Both the position numbers and the translations under genes were made by a program. Of a stretch of 64,000 nt of DNA, positions 1 through 8,963 are shown piece after piece (the stretch's first letter is position 1; every line of letters begins with the position of its first letter). The DNA is taken from NCBI GenBank assembly GCA_016742255.1, contig JACVCB010000002.1:144501-208500 (forward strand). The letters run 5' to 3'. The notes below the pieces were generated by a model. It saw nothing but the letters and a program-made list of their open reading frames with translations. It was not told the DNA's origin and did no database searches. This stretch comes from Leptospira sp. (lineage in GTDB: Bacteria > Spirochaetota > Leptospiria > Leptospirales > Leptospiraceae).

Positions 1-1080
1 GATAGCAAATGGAAAACAAAATATGACTACATTAGTTTGCTTGTAGATAATGTATTGATCACAATGACCATCCTAAACTGGTATTGGATCAAAGGAGATG
101 GAAATCCAAATTATTTGGTGAAAACTCCCCTTCTCATATTTTATTTGTTACCATTATCTTTGTGTTTGTTCCAATACCGATTTTCTTTGGTTGTGTTTTC
201 CTTTGTTTGTTTTCTCATTAGTTATTATTCCTTTATCACTGCGGCTTTGTTAGATCCTGATGCACAAATTAGTTTGGATTGGACAAGCTATGTGTTAGGT
301 GATGATATTATCCTTCTGGATGCGCTTGTATCCAAACCTGTGATTTTTTTGATTTTGGTATTTGCCATATCATATGGAATTTTTCGTAGTCTCAGGATGT
401 TGTTAAAGTTTGCTGCATCCGAAACTCAAAAAACAACTCTATCACGATACTTTTCTCCTGATTTGGTATCCGAGATCGTTTCCGACCCTGAGGTCATTGG
501 CAAAGGAAAACGCCAAAAGGTGGCTGTTCTGTTTAGTGACATTCGAGGGTTTACTCAGTTTTCCGAACTTTTGGATCCTGAAGAATTATCTGTATTTCTT
601 ACCGAATTTCGTCGGCGAATGGTTCGTGTCATTTTTCAAAACAAAGGTAGTTTGGATAAATTCATTGGAGATGCAGTCATGGTTACCTTTGGAACCCCAC
701 TCCCTTCCGATATCCCAGGCGAAGATGTTAAAAATGCTGTAAATGCCGCATATGCAATGTTAAATGAGTTAAAACTTTGGAATGAAGAAAGAAAATCCCA
801 AGGCCAAGTCGAGATAAAAATCGGGATCGGAATTCATTCTGGAGAAGTGTTTTGTGGGAGCATTGGGTCAGAAGAAAGAATGGAATACACAGTCATTGGT
901 GATACTGTCAATACAGCATCAAGGATCGAGTCGGCGTGTAAAGAAATAGGTTCTCCACTTCTCATTTCTGAAGTAGTATGGGAAGAAATAGGAAAACCAT
1001 CTGCATGGCATAAAAATGAAGGTGTTTTACTCCCTGGTAGGGAACAAAAAATCAATCTGTATGCTTACCAAAATGTGTGA
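1..1080 (+). CDS. Membrane class III adenylate cyclase, 5' end outside window
   Basis: Partial gene: the reading frame is open from base 1, so the N-terminus lies upstream. A TTG at 37 is only the first possible start inside the window. The visible N-terminal part is hydrophobic, with about four membrane segments, followed by a class III nucleotide cyclase domain over roughly the last 200 residues. Catalytic motifs are intact: VLFSDIRGF (metal Asp), DKFIGDAVM (Lys plus second metal Asp) and YTVIGDTVNTASR (Asp, Asn, Arg). The Lys/Asp pair predicts ATP rather than GTP as substrate. The product would be cytoplasmic cAMP, and two cNMP-binding proteins are encoded further along (12457-14153), though no direct link is shown. 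It ends in TGA one base before the convergent neighbour. Confidence 0.9.
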   Translation, partial: DSKWKTKYDYISLLVDNVLITMTILNWYWIKGDGNPNYLVKTPLLIFYLLPLSLCLFQYRFSLVVFSFVCFLISYYSFITAALLDPDAQISLDWTSYVLGDDIILLDALVSKPVIFLILVFAISYGIFRSLRMLLKFAASETQKTTLSRYFSPDLVSEIVSDPEVIGKGKRQKVAVLFSDIRGFTQFSELLDPEELSVFLTEFRRRMVRVIFQNKGSLDKFIGDAVMVTFGTPLPSDIPGEDVKNAVNAAYAMLNELKLWNEERKSQGQVEIKIGIGIHSGEVFCGSIGSEERMEYTVIGDTVNTASRIESACKEIGSPLLISEVVWEEIGKPSAWHKNEGVLLPGREQKINLYAYQNV

Positions 1081-1081
1081 G

Positions 1082-2554
1082 TTAAGTATTTAAATTTAAT
1101 TTATAAACTGCTTCGTGTAAGGCGGGATTTAATTCTGGATCAATGATATAAATCACACGTGTGGTTCCAGCCTGTAGTGCTAAATCCATAATGGCTTTTC
1201 TACGATCAATTTTTATGCTCTTTAAATCAAAGTCTGCAATTTTAAATTTAATCCCTTTTTGGAACACAGGATTGATGCTACAAATCCTTTGGAGTTTGGG
1301 TCTTGTTTGGTATCTGCCTACATCCAAAACAAGGCAGATATCAAAGTGAGCACGTTTTTCTGAATCCACAGAAGCTGTGATCACAAAGTCACCAAAGTTA
1401 ATGATATTTTCGTTATTGGTGAGAGAACTTCCTACATAATCAAGGAGGTGGCGAATGTTTTTGTTGCTATAGGAAAAAAACGAATCGTTTAGAATCATCT
1501 TGAGTGCAGTAGAAGATTTAAAAGCAGGTCTCCAAGGTTGGTTAGAAGTTAGGGATGCATATTCGCTTGCGAGTGACAAAATCGCAATGTCTTCTTCAAA
1601 ACTGGAAGTTGTGACATTGTTTTCTTGCAAGTGTAATTGTAATTCGATATCTTGAGTGATCCTTTCTTTTCCCACTTCTCTGTTGTATTTATCTCGAACT
1701 GACATGAGTTTGGTGAAAAGTGATCTTGGGTCCGGGAAGTTATTGTTCACTCCATTACCCCGGTAAGGTCTGTGGTGGTTTAAAATCAGAGTTCGCACAT
1801 TAGATTCTACTTCTGGGGCAGGCAGGGTCATTAAATAACTAATGATGGGGTGTTGTTGGACGACCGCATATTCTTCTTTCGTGAGTTTTGGAGTTTGTTT
1901 AACTTCTAACCTTGAATACCCGACATCCATTAAATAACTTGCCATCATAAGGCTTAAGTGGTCTTTTTTATTGGATTCTTCTTTCCCTTCGTTAACAATT
2001 TTTCGTGTACGAACTTTCATTCCCATGGCAACAACTGTACGTTTGGTCATAAGCTCTGACTCAACGGAAACACCTGCTACACTCAAGATCTCTAAGATAT
2101 TAAAAATTCCCAATTCAAAATCGGGATTACTAGTAAAATCGGTGAGAAGTTCGTTTACAGAGTTTTGTACAAACACGGCTTGGTCAGAGGAAAAGGATGT
2201 TTTGCGTAAATCTTCAATTAACGCCTGCGATTGTTTGGCGAAGCGAGCTGTTTTTTCGATATCGAATAATTTTGTAGTTCGGCCTGGTTCTAAGAAAGGT
2301 TTATCGGCACCATTAGGTTTTGATTTTTTTAATTCGGAAATTAAGAAGTAAACTCCTTGCATTTCAAACTTTAAAAGTTTACCAAAGTCTGCTTCTGTTG
2401 GGTTTCTTTTTTTATGAATTAAAATTTGTCCGTCTTTATTGTATAAATCAAGTGGGATGTTTTGGTTTTTCCGAAAACTATTTAAAGATTCTTCGGTTAA
2501 CTCAAATTTTGCGAGCTTTTCTCTAGGTACTATATTTGTATCATTTGTGCTCAT
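1082..2554 (-). CDS. Degenerate HD-GYP-like protein
   Basis: A 490-residue soluble protein. Residues about 165-275 align in pattern with an HD-GYP phosphodiesterase core, but key residues are gone. The first His is absent, the HD pair reads LMD (Met209-Asp210), and the GYP motif reads GNG. The His before Pro (His235) and the HH pair (260-261) remain. It should therefore not hydrolyse cyclic di-GMP in the usual way. The N-terminal 150 residues and the C-terminal 150 residues show no family I recognise. Inference: a regulatory or binding protein evolved from an HD-GYP enzyme. It converges with the cyclase at 1-1080 with one base between the stops. The ATG at 2554 has no strong ribosome binding site. 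Confidence 0.75.
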   Translation of the reverse strand: MSTNDTNIVPREKLAKFELTEESLNSFRKNQNIPLDLYNKDGQILIHKKRNPTEADFGKLLKFEMQGVYFLISELKKSKPNGADKPFLEPGRTTKLFDIEKTARFAKQSQALIEDLRKTSFSSDQAVFVQNSVNELLTDFTSNPDFELGIFNILEILSVAGVSVESELMTKRTVVAMGMKVRTRKIVNEGKEESNKKDHLSLMMASYLMDVGYSRLEVKQTPKLTKEEYAVVQQHPIISYLMTLPAPEVESNVRTLILNHHRPYRGNGVNNNFPDPRSLFTKLMSVRDKYNREVGKERITQDIELQLHLQENNVTTSSFEEDIAILSLASEYASLTSNQPWRPAFKSSTALKMILNDSFFSYSNKNIRHLLDYVGSSLTNNENIINFGDFVITASVDSEKRAHFDICLVLDVGRYQTRPKLQRICSINPVFQKGIKFKIADFDLKSIKIDRRKAIMDLALQAGTTRVIYIIDPELNPALHEAVYKLNLNT

Positions 2555-2927
2555 TGGAAACTACAACCATTCGACTAGATTAACTTTATGAATGTTTAGG
2601 CGATGATGTATCTTCTTCCATAAATTGTAAATTCATTCCTTTGTTTTTATAATCATTTTTATTTTTAGGGAATTTCCGTAAGTAGTAATCCTAATCTGTA
2701 GTAGTGGATGTTCACTTTCTCGTAACAATTGTAGCCAATCAAAAAAAGATGTGTCAGGAAAGAAATATCTGTTAATATATGTTAGGTGATTTACGAACAT
2801 TGTCGTTTTGATTTGTCAAATTTCAAAAATTCGATGTTCGTTTTTGGAATAAAATGCTGCAAATGACGACAATTGGCTCTGATTTTTTCGTTTACAGTTT
2901 CAGGAAAAGTACGGAAAAATCTTCTCT
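2555..2927. other. Intergenic region between divergent genes
   Basis: A 373-base gene-free stretch between the degenerate HD-GYP gene and the acyl-CoA dehydrogenase gene, which are transcribed away from each other. It must hold both promoters. I see no RNA gene and no convincing ORF. The only clear structure is the long imperfect palindrome at 2793-2841, listed separately. Confidence 0.6.
2793..2841. promoter_or_regulatory. 49-base imperfect palindrome upstream of acyl-CoA dehydrogenase
   Basis: Outer arms ACGAACAT (2793-2800) and ATGTTCGT (2834-2841) pair perfectly. Inside them TTTTGA (2806-2811) pairs with TCAAAA, and the centre reads TTTG-T-CAAA. The two 5-base spacers between arm sets do not pair fully. 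It lies about 85 bases before the ATG at 2928. It could be an operator for a dimeric regulator or an RNA hairpin in a leader. It is not placed to terminate either neighbour. Confidence 0.45.
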
Positions 2928-4112
2928 ATGAGCATTCTTACGACCAAAAAATCTTCTTATGATTTATTCAATCCAACGGAAGACCATTTAGCCCTACGAC
3001 AATCCGTTGCATCATTTGCAGAACGGGAACTAGACGAACAAGCGAAAGAGAATGATGAAACGGAATCGTTTAATGAGATGTTATTCAAACGACTTGGTTC
3101 CGAACTTGGAATTTTTGGAATCACTGTGCCAGAAGAAGACGGTGGGCATGGATTAGATCCACTCGCCTCTGTCATCATCCACGAAGAGATGAGTCGTTTT
3201 GATCCAGGATTTACTCTTTCTTATTTAGCTCATGAAGTTCTTTTTGTGAACAATTTCTTTTATAGTTCCAATGCCTCACAACGTAGCCGTTACCTCAGTA
3301 AAGTCATCACTGGAGAATGGATCGGTGGAATGGGTATGACAGAACCAGGTGCTGGAACTGATGTCCTCGGAATGGCAACCCATGCTGTCAAAAAGGGTGA
3401 TCGTTACGTCATCAACGGTGTAAAACAATACATCACAAATGGTTCCGTTGGCCAAGTTTTTGTTCTGTACACAAAGTTAGATAAAAATGCAAAAAAAATG
3501 ACTTCATTTGTGATTGAATCGTCTTACAAAGGTTTTTCGGTCGGTAAAAAAGAAGAAAAAATGGGAATGCGTTCTTCTCCTACAACTCAACTTGTTTTTG
3601 AAGATATGGAAGTACCAGAAGAAAATCTCCTTGGAGATGAGAATGGTGCCATCACACATATGATGCGTAATTTGGAAATCGAAAGGGTGACTCTCGCGGC
3701 ACAATCGCTAGGGATTGCTCGTCGTTGTGTGGACATCATGTGTGATTATACAGTTCGACATCGAGAAGCTTTTGGAAAAAAACTCATGGAGTTTGGACAA
3801 ATCCAAAGGTTAGTAGCAGAGTCTTATGCAGATTACCAAGCAGCGAGAGCTCTTGTTTACCAAGTGGCAAGTGAGCTTGGACCAGATGTTCGTAATTCTC
3901 TTGGTGCCGCGTCTGCAAAACTCGTTGCAACTCAAATGGCAGAACGAGTTTCAAGAAACGCCATACAAGTACTAGGTGGATATGGTTATTGCCGAGAATA
4001 CCCAGTTGAAAGACTCCATAGGGATGCAATCCTTCTTAGTATTGGTGGTGGTACGAATGAAGCCATGCAAAAGAACATAGCAAGTGATCTCAAAAAACTT
4101 TGGTCGGAGTGA
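2928..4112 (+). CDS. Acyl-CoA dehydrogenase, isovaleryl/long-chain-type active site
   Basis: A 394-residue FAD flavoenzyme oxidising an acyl-CoA to the enoyl-CoA and passing electrons to ETF. N-terminal helical, central beta and C-terminal helical domains are all present at family length. Signatures include GGMGMTEPGAGTD (about 133-145), the ITNG strand, HREAFGKK and the C-terminal GGGTNE. The catalytic base is informative. In medium-chain enzymes it is Glu in YEGT near the C-terminus, but here that motif is GGGT (373-376). The base is instead likely Glu252 in LEIER, as in isovaleryl-CoA and long-chain dehydrogenases. Substrate is not decided by sequence. It stands alone, with the palindrome at 2793-2841 upstream. 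Confidence 0.92.
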   Translation: MSILTTKKSSYDLFNPTEDHLALRQSVASFAERELDEQAKENDETESFNEMLFKRLGSELGIFGITVPEEDGGHGLDPLASVIIHEEMSRFDPGFTLSYLAHEVLFVNNFFYSSNASQRSRYLSKVITGEWIGGMGMTEPGAGTDVLGMATHAVKKGDRYVINGVKQYITNGSVGQVFVLYTKLDKNAKKMTSFVIESSYKGFSVGKKEEKMGMRSSPTTQLVFEDMEVPEENLLGDENGAITHMMRNLEIERVTLAAQSLGIARRCVDIMCDYTVRHREAFGKKLMEFGQIQRLVAESYADYQAARALVYQVASELGPDVRNSLGAASAKLVATQMAERVSRNAIQVLGGYGYCREYPVERLHRDAILLSIGGGTNEAMQKNIASDLKKLWSE

Positions 4113-4176
4113 TAAGACAAATCATCTAAGCTAAAACTTTTTCCCCATTCGTTTTTTATGCCAGTCTACTAGTTAC

Positions 4177-5727
4177 ATGGAAAATGAATGGGATGTGATT
4201 GTCATTGGCTCTGGACTTGGTGGGCTCACTGCTGCCTTATCGTTTGCAAACAAAGGCAAACGGGTTCTCGTGCTCGAGAAGAGTATCTCTCCTGGAGGTT
4301 CTGCCTCTAGTTTTTGGAAAAATGGATATTTGTTCGAATCTGGAGCCACAACTCTTGTTGGTTTTGAACCAGGACTTCCCATGGACCGACTCACAAAAGA
4401 ATTTGGAATCCAATTCCCAATCCAACCCATAGAAAGGTCAATGGTAGTTCACCTTGGTGGAAAAACCATTGAAAGATATAAAGATAGAACTCTATGGATA
4501 AATGAGGCCAAGCGTGTGTTTGGTGGTGGATTTCGTATGGTTTTGTTTTGGAAGTTGTGTTTTTTTCTCTCGGATCAACTTTGGAGTTTGTCGGCAAGAT
4601 ATAAATGGTTTCCGTTTCAAAACCTTCGAGAGGTTTTTGTCAGTTTAAAAAACTTTCGCCCTTATGATGTGATTGTTTTTCTGTTTTCGCTTGTTTCAGT
4701 AAGTTTTGTACAAAAGTTATTTTGGTTACACAAAAATGAGGAGTGGAACCAGTTTTTGGATGAACAACTTCTCATCACAAACCAATCCGTTTCAAACAAT
4801 GCACCTTTTGCCATGGCAGCAGCTGGACTCACGTATCCGAACTTACAAAATTATATAGTGACTGGTGGCATGTTGGAACTTTCCCAAACTGTCATCAAAC
4901 GAATACGTGCATTAGGCGGAGAGTTTCTTCCAAAGCAGGAAGTGATTCATTTAACTAAAAAGGATTCTGACAAAAATTTATTAGGTGAATCTCCCTCCTT
5001 TCCATCGAATCCTAACACGATTTGGGAAGTGAAAACAAAAAATAGAGAAAATTCTATTTTTTCTGCACCTATCCTTGTATCAAACCTTCCGATATGGAAC
5101 TTAGTCACAATCACTGAAAGTCTACCAAAATTGAAAACGAAGGCCAAACAAATGGAAAATGGGATATGGGGAGCCTTTACCATGGGAATTGCCATCCAAG
5201 TAGGTTCTCAGGAACATTCTCATCAAGAGGAATGCCTCCACCACCAAATTCATTTGGAAGTATCTCTTCCCCACGGAGGAGGGCGATCGGTATTCGTATC
5301 CATTTCACACCCAGAAGACAAACTCCGATCCAAAGAGGGAGTTCGGATCTTATCGGTTTCGACTCATCTAGAAAATCCTGAGAATTGGAAACGCGACAAA
5401 GACTACCAGATTCGGAAAAAAGAAATCGAATCCATGATTCTATCTGCTTTGGAAAAAAACTTTGATTGGTTCAAACTTCCGAATATCTTGTTTTTCCATT
5501 CTGCAACACCTGTTACGTGGCAAACTTGGACGGGACGCAAATGGGGACGTGTCGGAGGAATCCCTTCCTTTTATTTTTTTAATCCGTTTCGAATGGTATC
5601 CAATCGCTCAGAAGATCCAACACTTTTACTGACAGGTGACACAGTGTATCCAGGTCAGGGGATTCCAGCAGTTGTACTTGGTGGGCTCAATGCCGTGGAA
5701 CAATTTGAATCCCGAAAGTTCGGTTGA
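4177..5727 (+). CDS. Phytoene desaturase / carotenoid isomerase-type FAD oxidoreductase
   Basis: A 516-residue flavoprotein. The N-terminal dinucleotide-binding motif is VIVIGSGLGGL, followed by the Glu of the ribose-binding strand (LEKS) and the PGGSAS motif. The C-terminal FAD motif LLLTGDTVYPGQGIP is that of the CrtI/CrtISO/RetSat family. The middle holds hydrophobic segments (about 120-185) that fit a membrane-associated, lipid-soluble substrate. Leptospira species make carotenoids in some cases, but no other crt gene is nearby, so the substrate is open: carotenoid, retinoid-like or another polyene. The ATG at 4177 places the GxGxxG motif near the N-terminus as expected. The next gene, thrB, starts 34 bases downstream. 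Confidence 0.8.
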   Translation: MENEWDVIVIGSGLGGLTAALSFANKGKRVLVLEKSISPGGSASSFWKNGYLFESGATTLVGFEPGLPMDRLTKEFGIQFPIQPIERSMVVHLGGKTIERYKDRTLWINEAKRVFGGGFRMVLFWKLCFFLSDQLWSLSARYKWFPFQNLREVFVSLKNFRPYDVIVFLFSLVSVSFVQKLFWLHKNEEWNQFLDEQLLITNQSVSNNAPFAMAAAGLTYPNLQNYIVTGGMLELSQTVIKRIRALGGEFLPKQEVIHLTKKDSDKNLLGESPSFPSNPNTIWEVKTKNRENSIFSAPILVSNLPIWNLVTITESLPKLKTKAKQMENGIWGAFTMGIAIQVGSQEHSHQEECLHHQIHLEVSLPHGGGRSVFVSISHPEDKLRSKEGVRILSVSTHLENPENWKRDKDYQIRKKEIESMILSALEKNFDWFKLPNILFFHSATPVTWQTWTGRKWGRVGGIPSFYFFNPFRMVSNRSEDPTLLLTGDTVYPGQGIPAVVLGGLNAVEQFESRKFG

Positions 5728-5761
5728 TTTCCGAACCGAATCCTAGAGCCTGGGCGAAACG

Positions 5762-6715
5762 ATGGTTCGCCTTCCTAAGATACAGATCAAAGTGCCAGGG
5801 ACTTCTGCCAATTTAGGTCCTGGGTTTGACCTCATGGGCCTTGCCCTTGACATCCATAATGAATTTGAATTCCAATTTTCAAAAGAAATTACAGAAACCA
5901 AAACAGAATTAAAAAATGGAAAAACCTTACCTTTCTCCAAAAAAGAAGATTTGGTTTTGTCTTCCTATTTGTCATATTTTTCGAAATTTGCAAAGGATCT
6001 CACACCTCCACCTTATCATTGTAAAATGACATTGGCTTTGCCTTTAAAAGGTGGGCTTGGGTCTAGTGCATCTGCGATTGTTGCTGGACTCTGTTTAGCA
6101 AAAGAAGTCCACAAAAGGTTAAGTCCCGAATCTTTGCCAACAGAACAAGAGTTCACTCAATACTTAGCAGAATTTGAAGGTCATCCTGATAATACACTCC
6201 CTGCTTACCTTGGTGGATTTGTTTTCGCTTACTCTACATTTGGTGAGACATTACGGTACTTTCGAAAAAAGTTTCCATCATCTGTTTCCATTTTTGTCCT
6301 TACTCCTGAGTATTCTGTTTCTACAGAAGAATCGAGAAAAACTCTGCCAAAGTCCTATGTGACTTCAGATGTGATATTTAACCTTTCGCGAATTGGGGCA
6401 TGGATGCATTTCCTAGATAAACGTAAGTTTGGTGATCTGCTAGTTGGTTTGGAAGACAAAATGCACACTCCCTACCGAATTCCAAACTCATCTCCGCTTT
6501 TTCCTTTAGCCGATACTTTAAAACAAGAAGGGATCGGGTATTGTCTCTCTGGATCTGGTCCAAGTTTACTGATCTTTTTAGAACGAAAGGCCTTAAAATC
6601 AAAATTAAACGAATTGGAATCAAAAGTTTCAAAGATCATGAAAGATTCTGGAATCACGTATCAATTTCGTAAGGTAAAACCTGATGGAGTAGGCGTACGA
6701 ATCAAAATGAAATGA
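5762..6715 (+). CDS. thrB: Homoserine kinase
   Basis: Phosphorylates homoserine to O-phosphohomoserine in threonine synthesis, in the cytoplasm. It is 317 residues, the normal length for this GHMP-family kinase. The N-terminus carries the substrate-side motif VPGTSANLGPGFD. The ATP-binding GHMP loop is LKGGLGSSASA (about 97-107). The C-terminal motif GSGPS occurs near residue 265. The ATG at 5762 puts the first motif at residue 11, as in known ThrB. No other threonine gene is in the window. Confidence 0.93.
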   Translation: MVRLPKIQIKVPGTSANLGPGFDLMGLALDIHNEFEFQFSKEITETKTELKNGKTLPFSKKEDLVLSSYLSYFSKFAKDLTPPPYHCKMTLALPLKGGLGSSASAIVAGLCLAKEVHKRLSPESLPTEQEFTQYLAEFEGHPDNTLPAYLGGFVFAYSTFGETLRYFRKKFPSSVSIFVLTPEYSVSTEESRKTLPKSYVTSDVIFNLSRIGAWMHFLDKRKFGDLLVGLEDKMHTPYRIPNSSPLFPLADTLKQEGIGYCLSGSGPSLLIFLERKALKSKLNELESKVSKIMKDSGITYQFRKVKPDGVGVRIKMK

Positions 6716-6749
6716 GTTCACTCTCTAACCATTGATAAGTTAGGTGAAC
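6716..6749. terminator. Bulged hairpin between convergent thrB and 6763-7401
   Basis: GTTCAC (6716-6721) pairs with GTGAAC (6744-6749), and CTAAC (6725-6729) with GTTAG (6739-6743), with a TCT bulge on one side. It begins directly after the thrB stop and lies between two genes facing each other, so a bidirectional terminator is likely. There is no strong T-run. Confidence 0.5.
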
Positions 6750-6762
6750 TTTGAATCGAAGT

Positions 6763-7401
6763 TTATTCTTCTTCGGCTCCTTCTTCTTTTCCGAATCCAT
6801 AAACATCTCCTCGAAATCTAACTTTTCTGTTGATCCCAGGTTGGATTTTACCAACTTCAAATGTAAACTTCATCCTTTCTTTTCCTGATCGATTGAAATA
6901 AAAAGAAGATGTAAGTGAAATTTCGATAAAATTTACCATTCTGTCTTTTGTAATTTTATCGGAGATTCTAAATTCAGCGGGGTGACCAATGATCTCATAA
7001 GAATCAAAAGTTTCTTTTGATTCCATTTTTCCATAATGTTCCATTCTTGGTGGTTTATAAAAACTGGGTCCATTTTTTAGAACGGTAATCGTATAATCTT
7101 CGCTATCTCTACTTTTTTTGAATTGGAAAATCAAATGATCTTCTGTGATGGCATTACAACGTGTTGCCAATTGGCCTGTTTTACAACCAACATGGAAACT
7201 TGCAAATCGGGAAAGTTCATCCACGACTAAATCATATTTATCACCTGTTTGGACAGGGATAAATCGATCTGATTCTTTTCTCATAAAAATAGGATGGATG
7301 AATTGGTTGTACACAACAAACCCCAGTCCTAATATGGAGATTGTTAGCACACCACTGAGGACTAGGACAAAACTATCTAAAATGGCAATGCTTAAAAACA
7401 A
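6763..7401 (-). CDS. Unknown protein with one N-terminal membrane segment
   Basis: A 212-residue protein I do not recognise. Residues about 5-30 form one hydrophobic segment, then a charged stretch and a mainly beta-looking soluble part, probably outside the cytoplasmic membrane or anchored by the N-terminus. The C-terminus is acidic (EEGAEEE). The start is a TTG at 7401, chosen because the membrane segment follows at once and an AAGG sequence lies just upstream. The preceding gene stops two bases upstream (TAA at 7404-7406), so translation is probably coupled. Confidence 0.6.
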   Translation of the reverse strand: MFLSIAILDSFVLVLSGVLTISILGLGFVVYNQFIHPIFMRKESDRFIPVQTGDKYDLVVDELSRFASFHVGCKTGQLATRCNAITEDHLIFQFKKSRDSEDYTITVLKNGPSFYKPPRMEHYGKMESKETFDSYEIIGHPAEFRISDKITKDRMVNFIEISLTSSFYFNRSGKERMKFTFEVGKIQPGINRKVRFRGDVYGFGKEEGAEEE

Positions 7402-7403
7402 AA

Positions 7404-7721
7404 TTACCTTTTTGTATCAACCTTATGGCTTTTTGTTTCCGGGAGTGGAGTCCTTGTGACAAGGGAAAGAAGGTCCTTCACTTCTTCCGGAGAAATGATT
7501 TGGTTTAATTTTTCTTCCAGAGAAGCTGGTGTTGGTTTTAAAACCAGATCTTCCGGTTTTACTTTCGGTTCCGATTTTGTTTTGGCTTCTGTTACGGCCA
7601 CTTCGTTGTTTGATTTTTTAGGGAAAGATTCCTTTCCTTCCTCCGACTGTTTTCCCGTTTGAGTGGGAAGGGTGGGGGGAATGGATAGGCCGGGATTCCC
7701 TTGGATATTGATTGTATTCAT
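7404..7721 (-). CDS. Small Pro/Lys-rich protein of unknown function
   Basis: A 105-residue low-complexity protein rich in Pro, Lys, Glu, Ser and Thr, likely mostly disordered, with a short helical stretch near the end (LEEKLNQIISPEEV). The ATG at 7721 is preferred over the TTG nine bases upstream because GGAGG lies ten bases before it. It is the first gene of a two-gene unit with 6763-7401. No domain is recognised. Confidence 0.55.
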   Translation of the reverse strand: MNTINIQGNPGLSIPPTLPTQTGKQSEEGKESFPKKSNNEVAVTEAKTKSEPKVKPEDLVLKPTPASLEEKLNQIISPEEVKDLLSLVTRTPLPETKSHKVDTKR

Positions 7722-7884
7722 AGTTCCCAAACCTCCGTGTTCAGGATCGAAAATTGAAGAAAAAACTTTCCTTTTCCCTCCCTCAGATTTTCGGTCAAAT
7801 TGAGGTTCGCTTTAGCGAAAATCGAAACATTTTTTAGGATTTTTCCGTTTGATTGCCCGCTTTATGGCCGGGAAGCTGGCAGAG

Positions 7885-8934
7885 ATGGAAAATAATTTTA
7901 AATCGTGGATGGCTTCGCCCATCTCTAAAATCTTCATAGGGACCAATTTTGTCTTTGCCGTGCTTTTTTTAGTCAGTGTTCCTTCTTTTGTGAAAGAATA
8001 CATCACCCAGGATGCAGTGAGCATCGGTGGAAAAAAATACGACCTGAGTGACGTGAAAGACTCTTCACCGATTGCTTATTCCAAATTCCAATCTGAATAC
8101 AAGGCACTTCTCAAAAATACCTTTGGTGAATTTGCTCAGGACAAATTATTCGAATTAGTTGCAAAAGATAAAAACATCAAACCTTCTGAAGTTTTAAATG
8201 AAGGTCTGGTTTTGAGAGAACCTTCGGAAGAAGAAATCTTAAACGTTTATATGTCTAACAAAGCACAGTTAGGTGGAAAATCTCTCGCTGAAACAAAAGA
8301 GAAAATTGTTGGATTTTTAAAAAGCCAACAAGAACAAGAACATAGCAGAAACAAATACCGTGAGATCATCACAAAATACCCAGTTGATTTTTTGATCAAA
8401 GAACCGGAAGCAATCCGAGTGACTGTGGATGAAAAAAACAATCCAAGTATGGGACCAAAAGATGCAAAGATTACAGTTATTGAATTTTCTGACTTTGAAT
8501 GCCCATTCTGTAAACGAAGCCAAGATGTAAACCGCCAACTCCGAGAAAAATATAAGGGGCAAATCCGTTGGGTATTCCGCGATTTCCCTCTCCCATTCCA
8601 CCAAGACGCAATGTATGCGCATATGGCAGCAAACTGTTCCATCGAAGAAGGTAAGTATTGGGATGTTTTTAATGTCTTATTTGATAACAGTGGTAATTTG
8701 AGTAAGTCAAATGTAGATTCATTGGTATTAAAAACAGGTTTGTCTAAAGACAAATACCAAGCTTGTATGAATGACCAATCAAAGTTAAAAACTGAAATCG
8801 ATGCTGATATCCAAGACGGACAAAAAGTAGGAGTCAGTGGAACACCTGCATTTTTTATCAATGGGATCTTTGTCTCGGGTGCCTTACCTTTTGAAAACTT
8901 CGATGAGATCATCCAAAAAGAACTGAAACAATAA
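7885..8934 (+). CDS. Membrane-anchored DsbA-like thiol oxidoreductase
   Basis: An extracytoplasmic thioredoxin-fold protein. A short cytoplasmic N-terminus is followed by one membrane anchor ([12 protein letters not shown]). Next comes a helical region of about 110 residues resembling a SurA-type chaperone N-domain, then the DsbA/DSBA-like fold. The active site is CPFC and the cis-proline loop is GTPAF. It likely oxidises or isomerises disulfides in exported proteins. The helical domain suggests it holds unfolded clients, which is inference. The start is uncertain: ATG 7885 is chosen, but ATG 7864 and TTG 7849 are in frame, the last having AGGA nine bases upstream. The malate dehydrogenase gene follows after 29 bases. 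Confidence 0.82.
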   Translation: MENNFKSWMASPISKIFIGTNFVFAVLFLVSVPSFVKEYITQDAVSIGGKKYDLSDVKDSSPIAYSKFQSEYKALLKNTFGEFAQDKLFELVAKDKNIKPSEVLNEGLVLREPSEEEILNVYMSNKAQLGGKSLAETKEKIVGFLKSQQEQEHSRNKYREIITKYPVDFLIKEPEAIRVTVDEKNNPSMGPKDAKITVIEFSDFECPFCKRSQDVNRQLREKYKGQIRWVFRDFPLPFHQDAMYAHMAANCSIEEGKYWDVFNVLFDNSGNLSKSNVDSLVLKTGLSKDKYQACMNDQSKLKTEIDADIQDGQKVGVSGTPAFFINGIFVSGALPFENFDEIIQKELKQ

Positions 8935-8963
8935 AGGATTATAAACCAAAAAGGAAAAATTAT

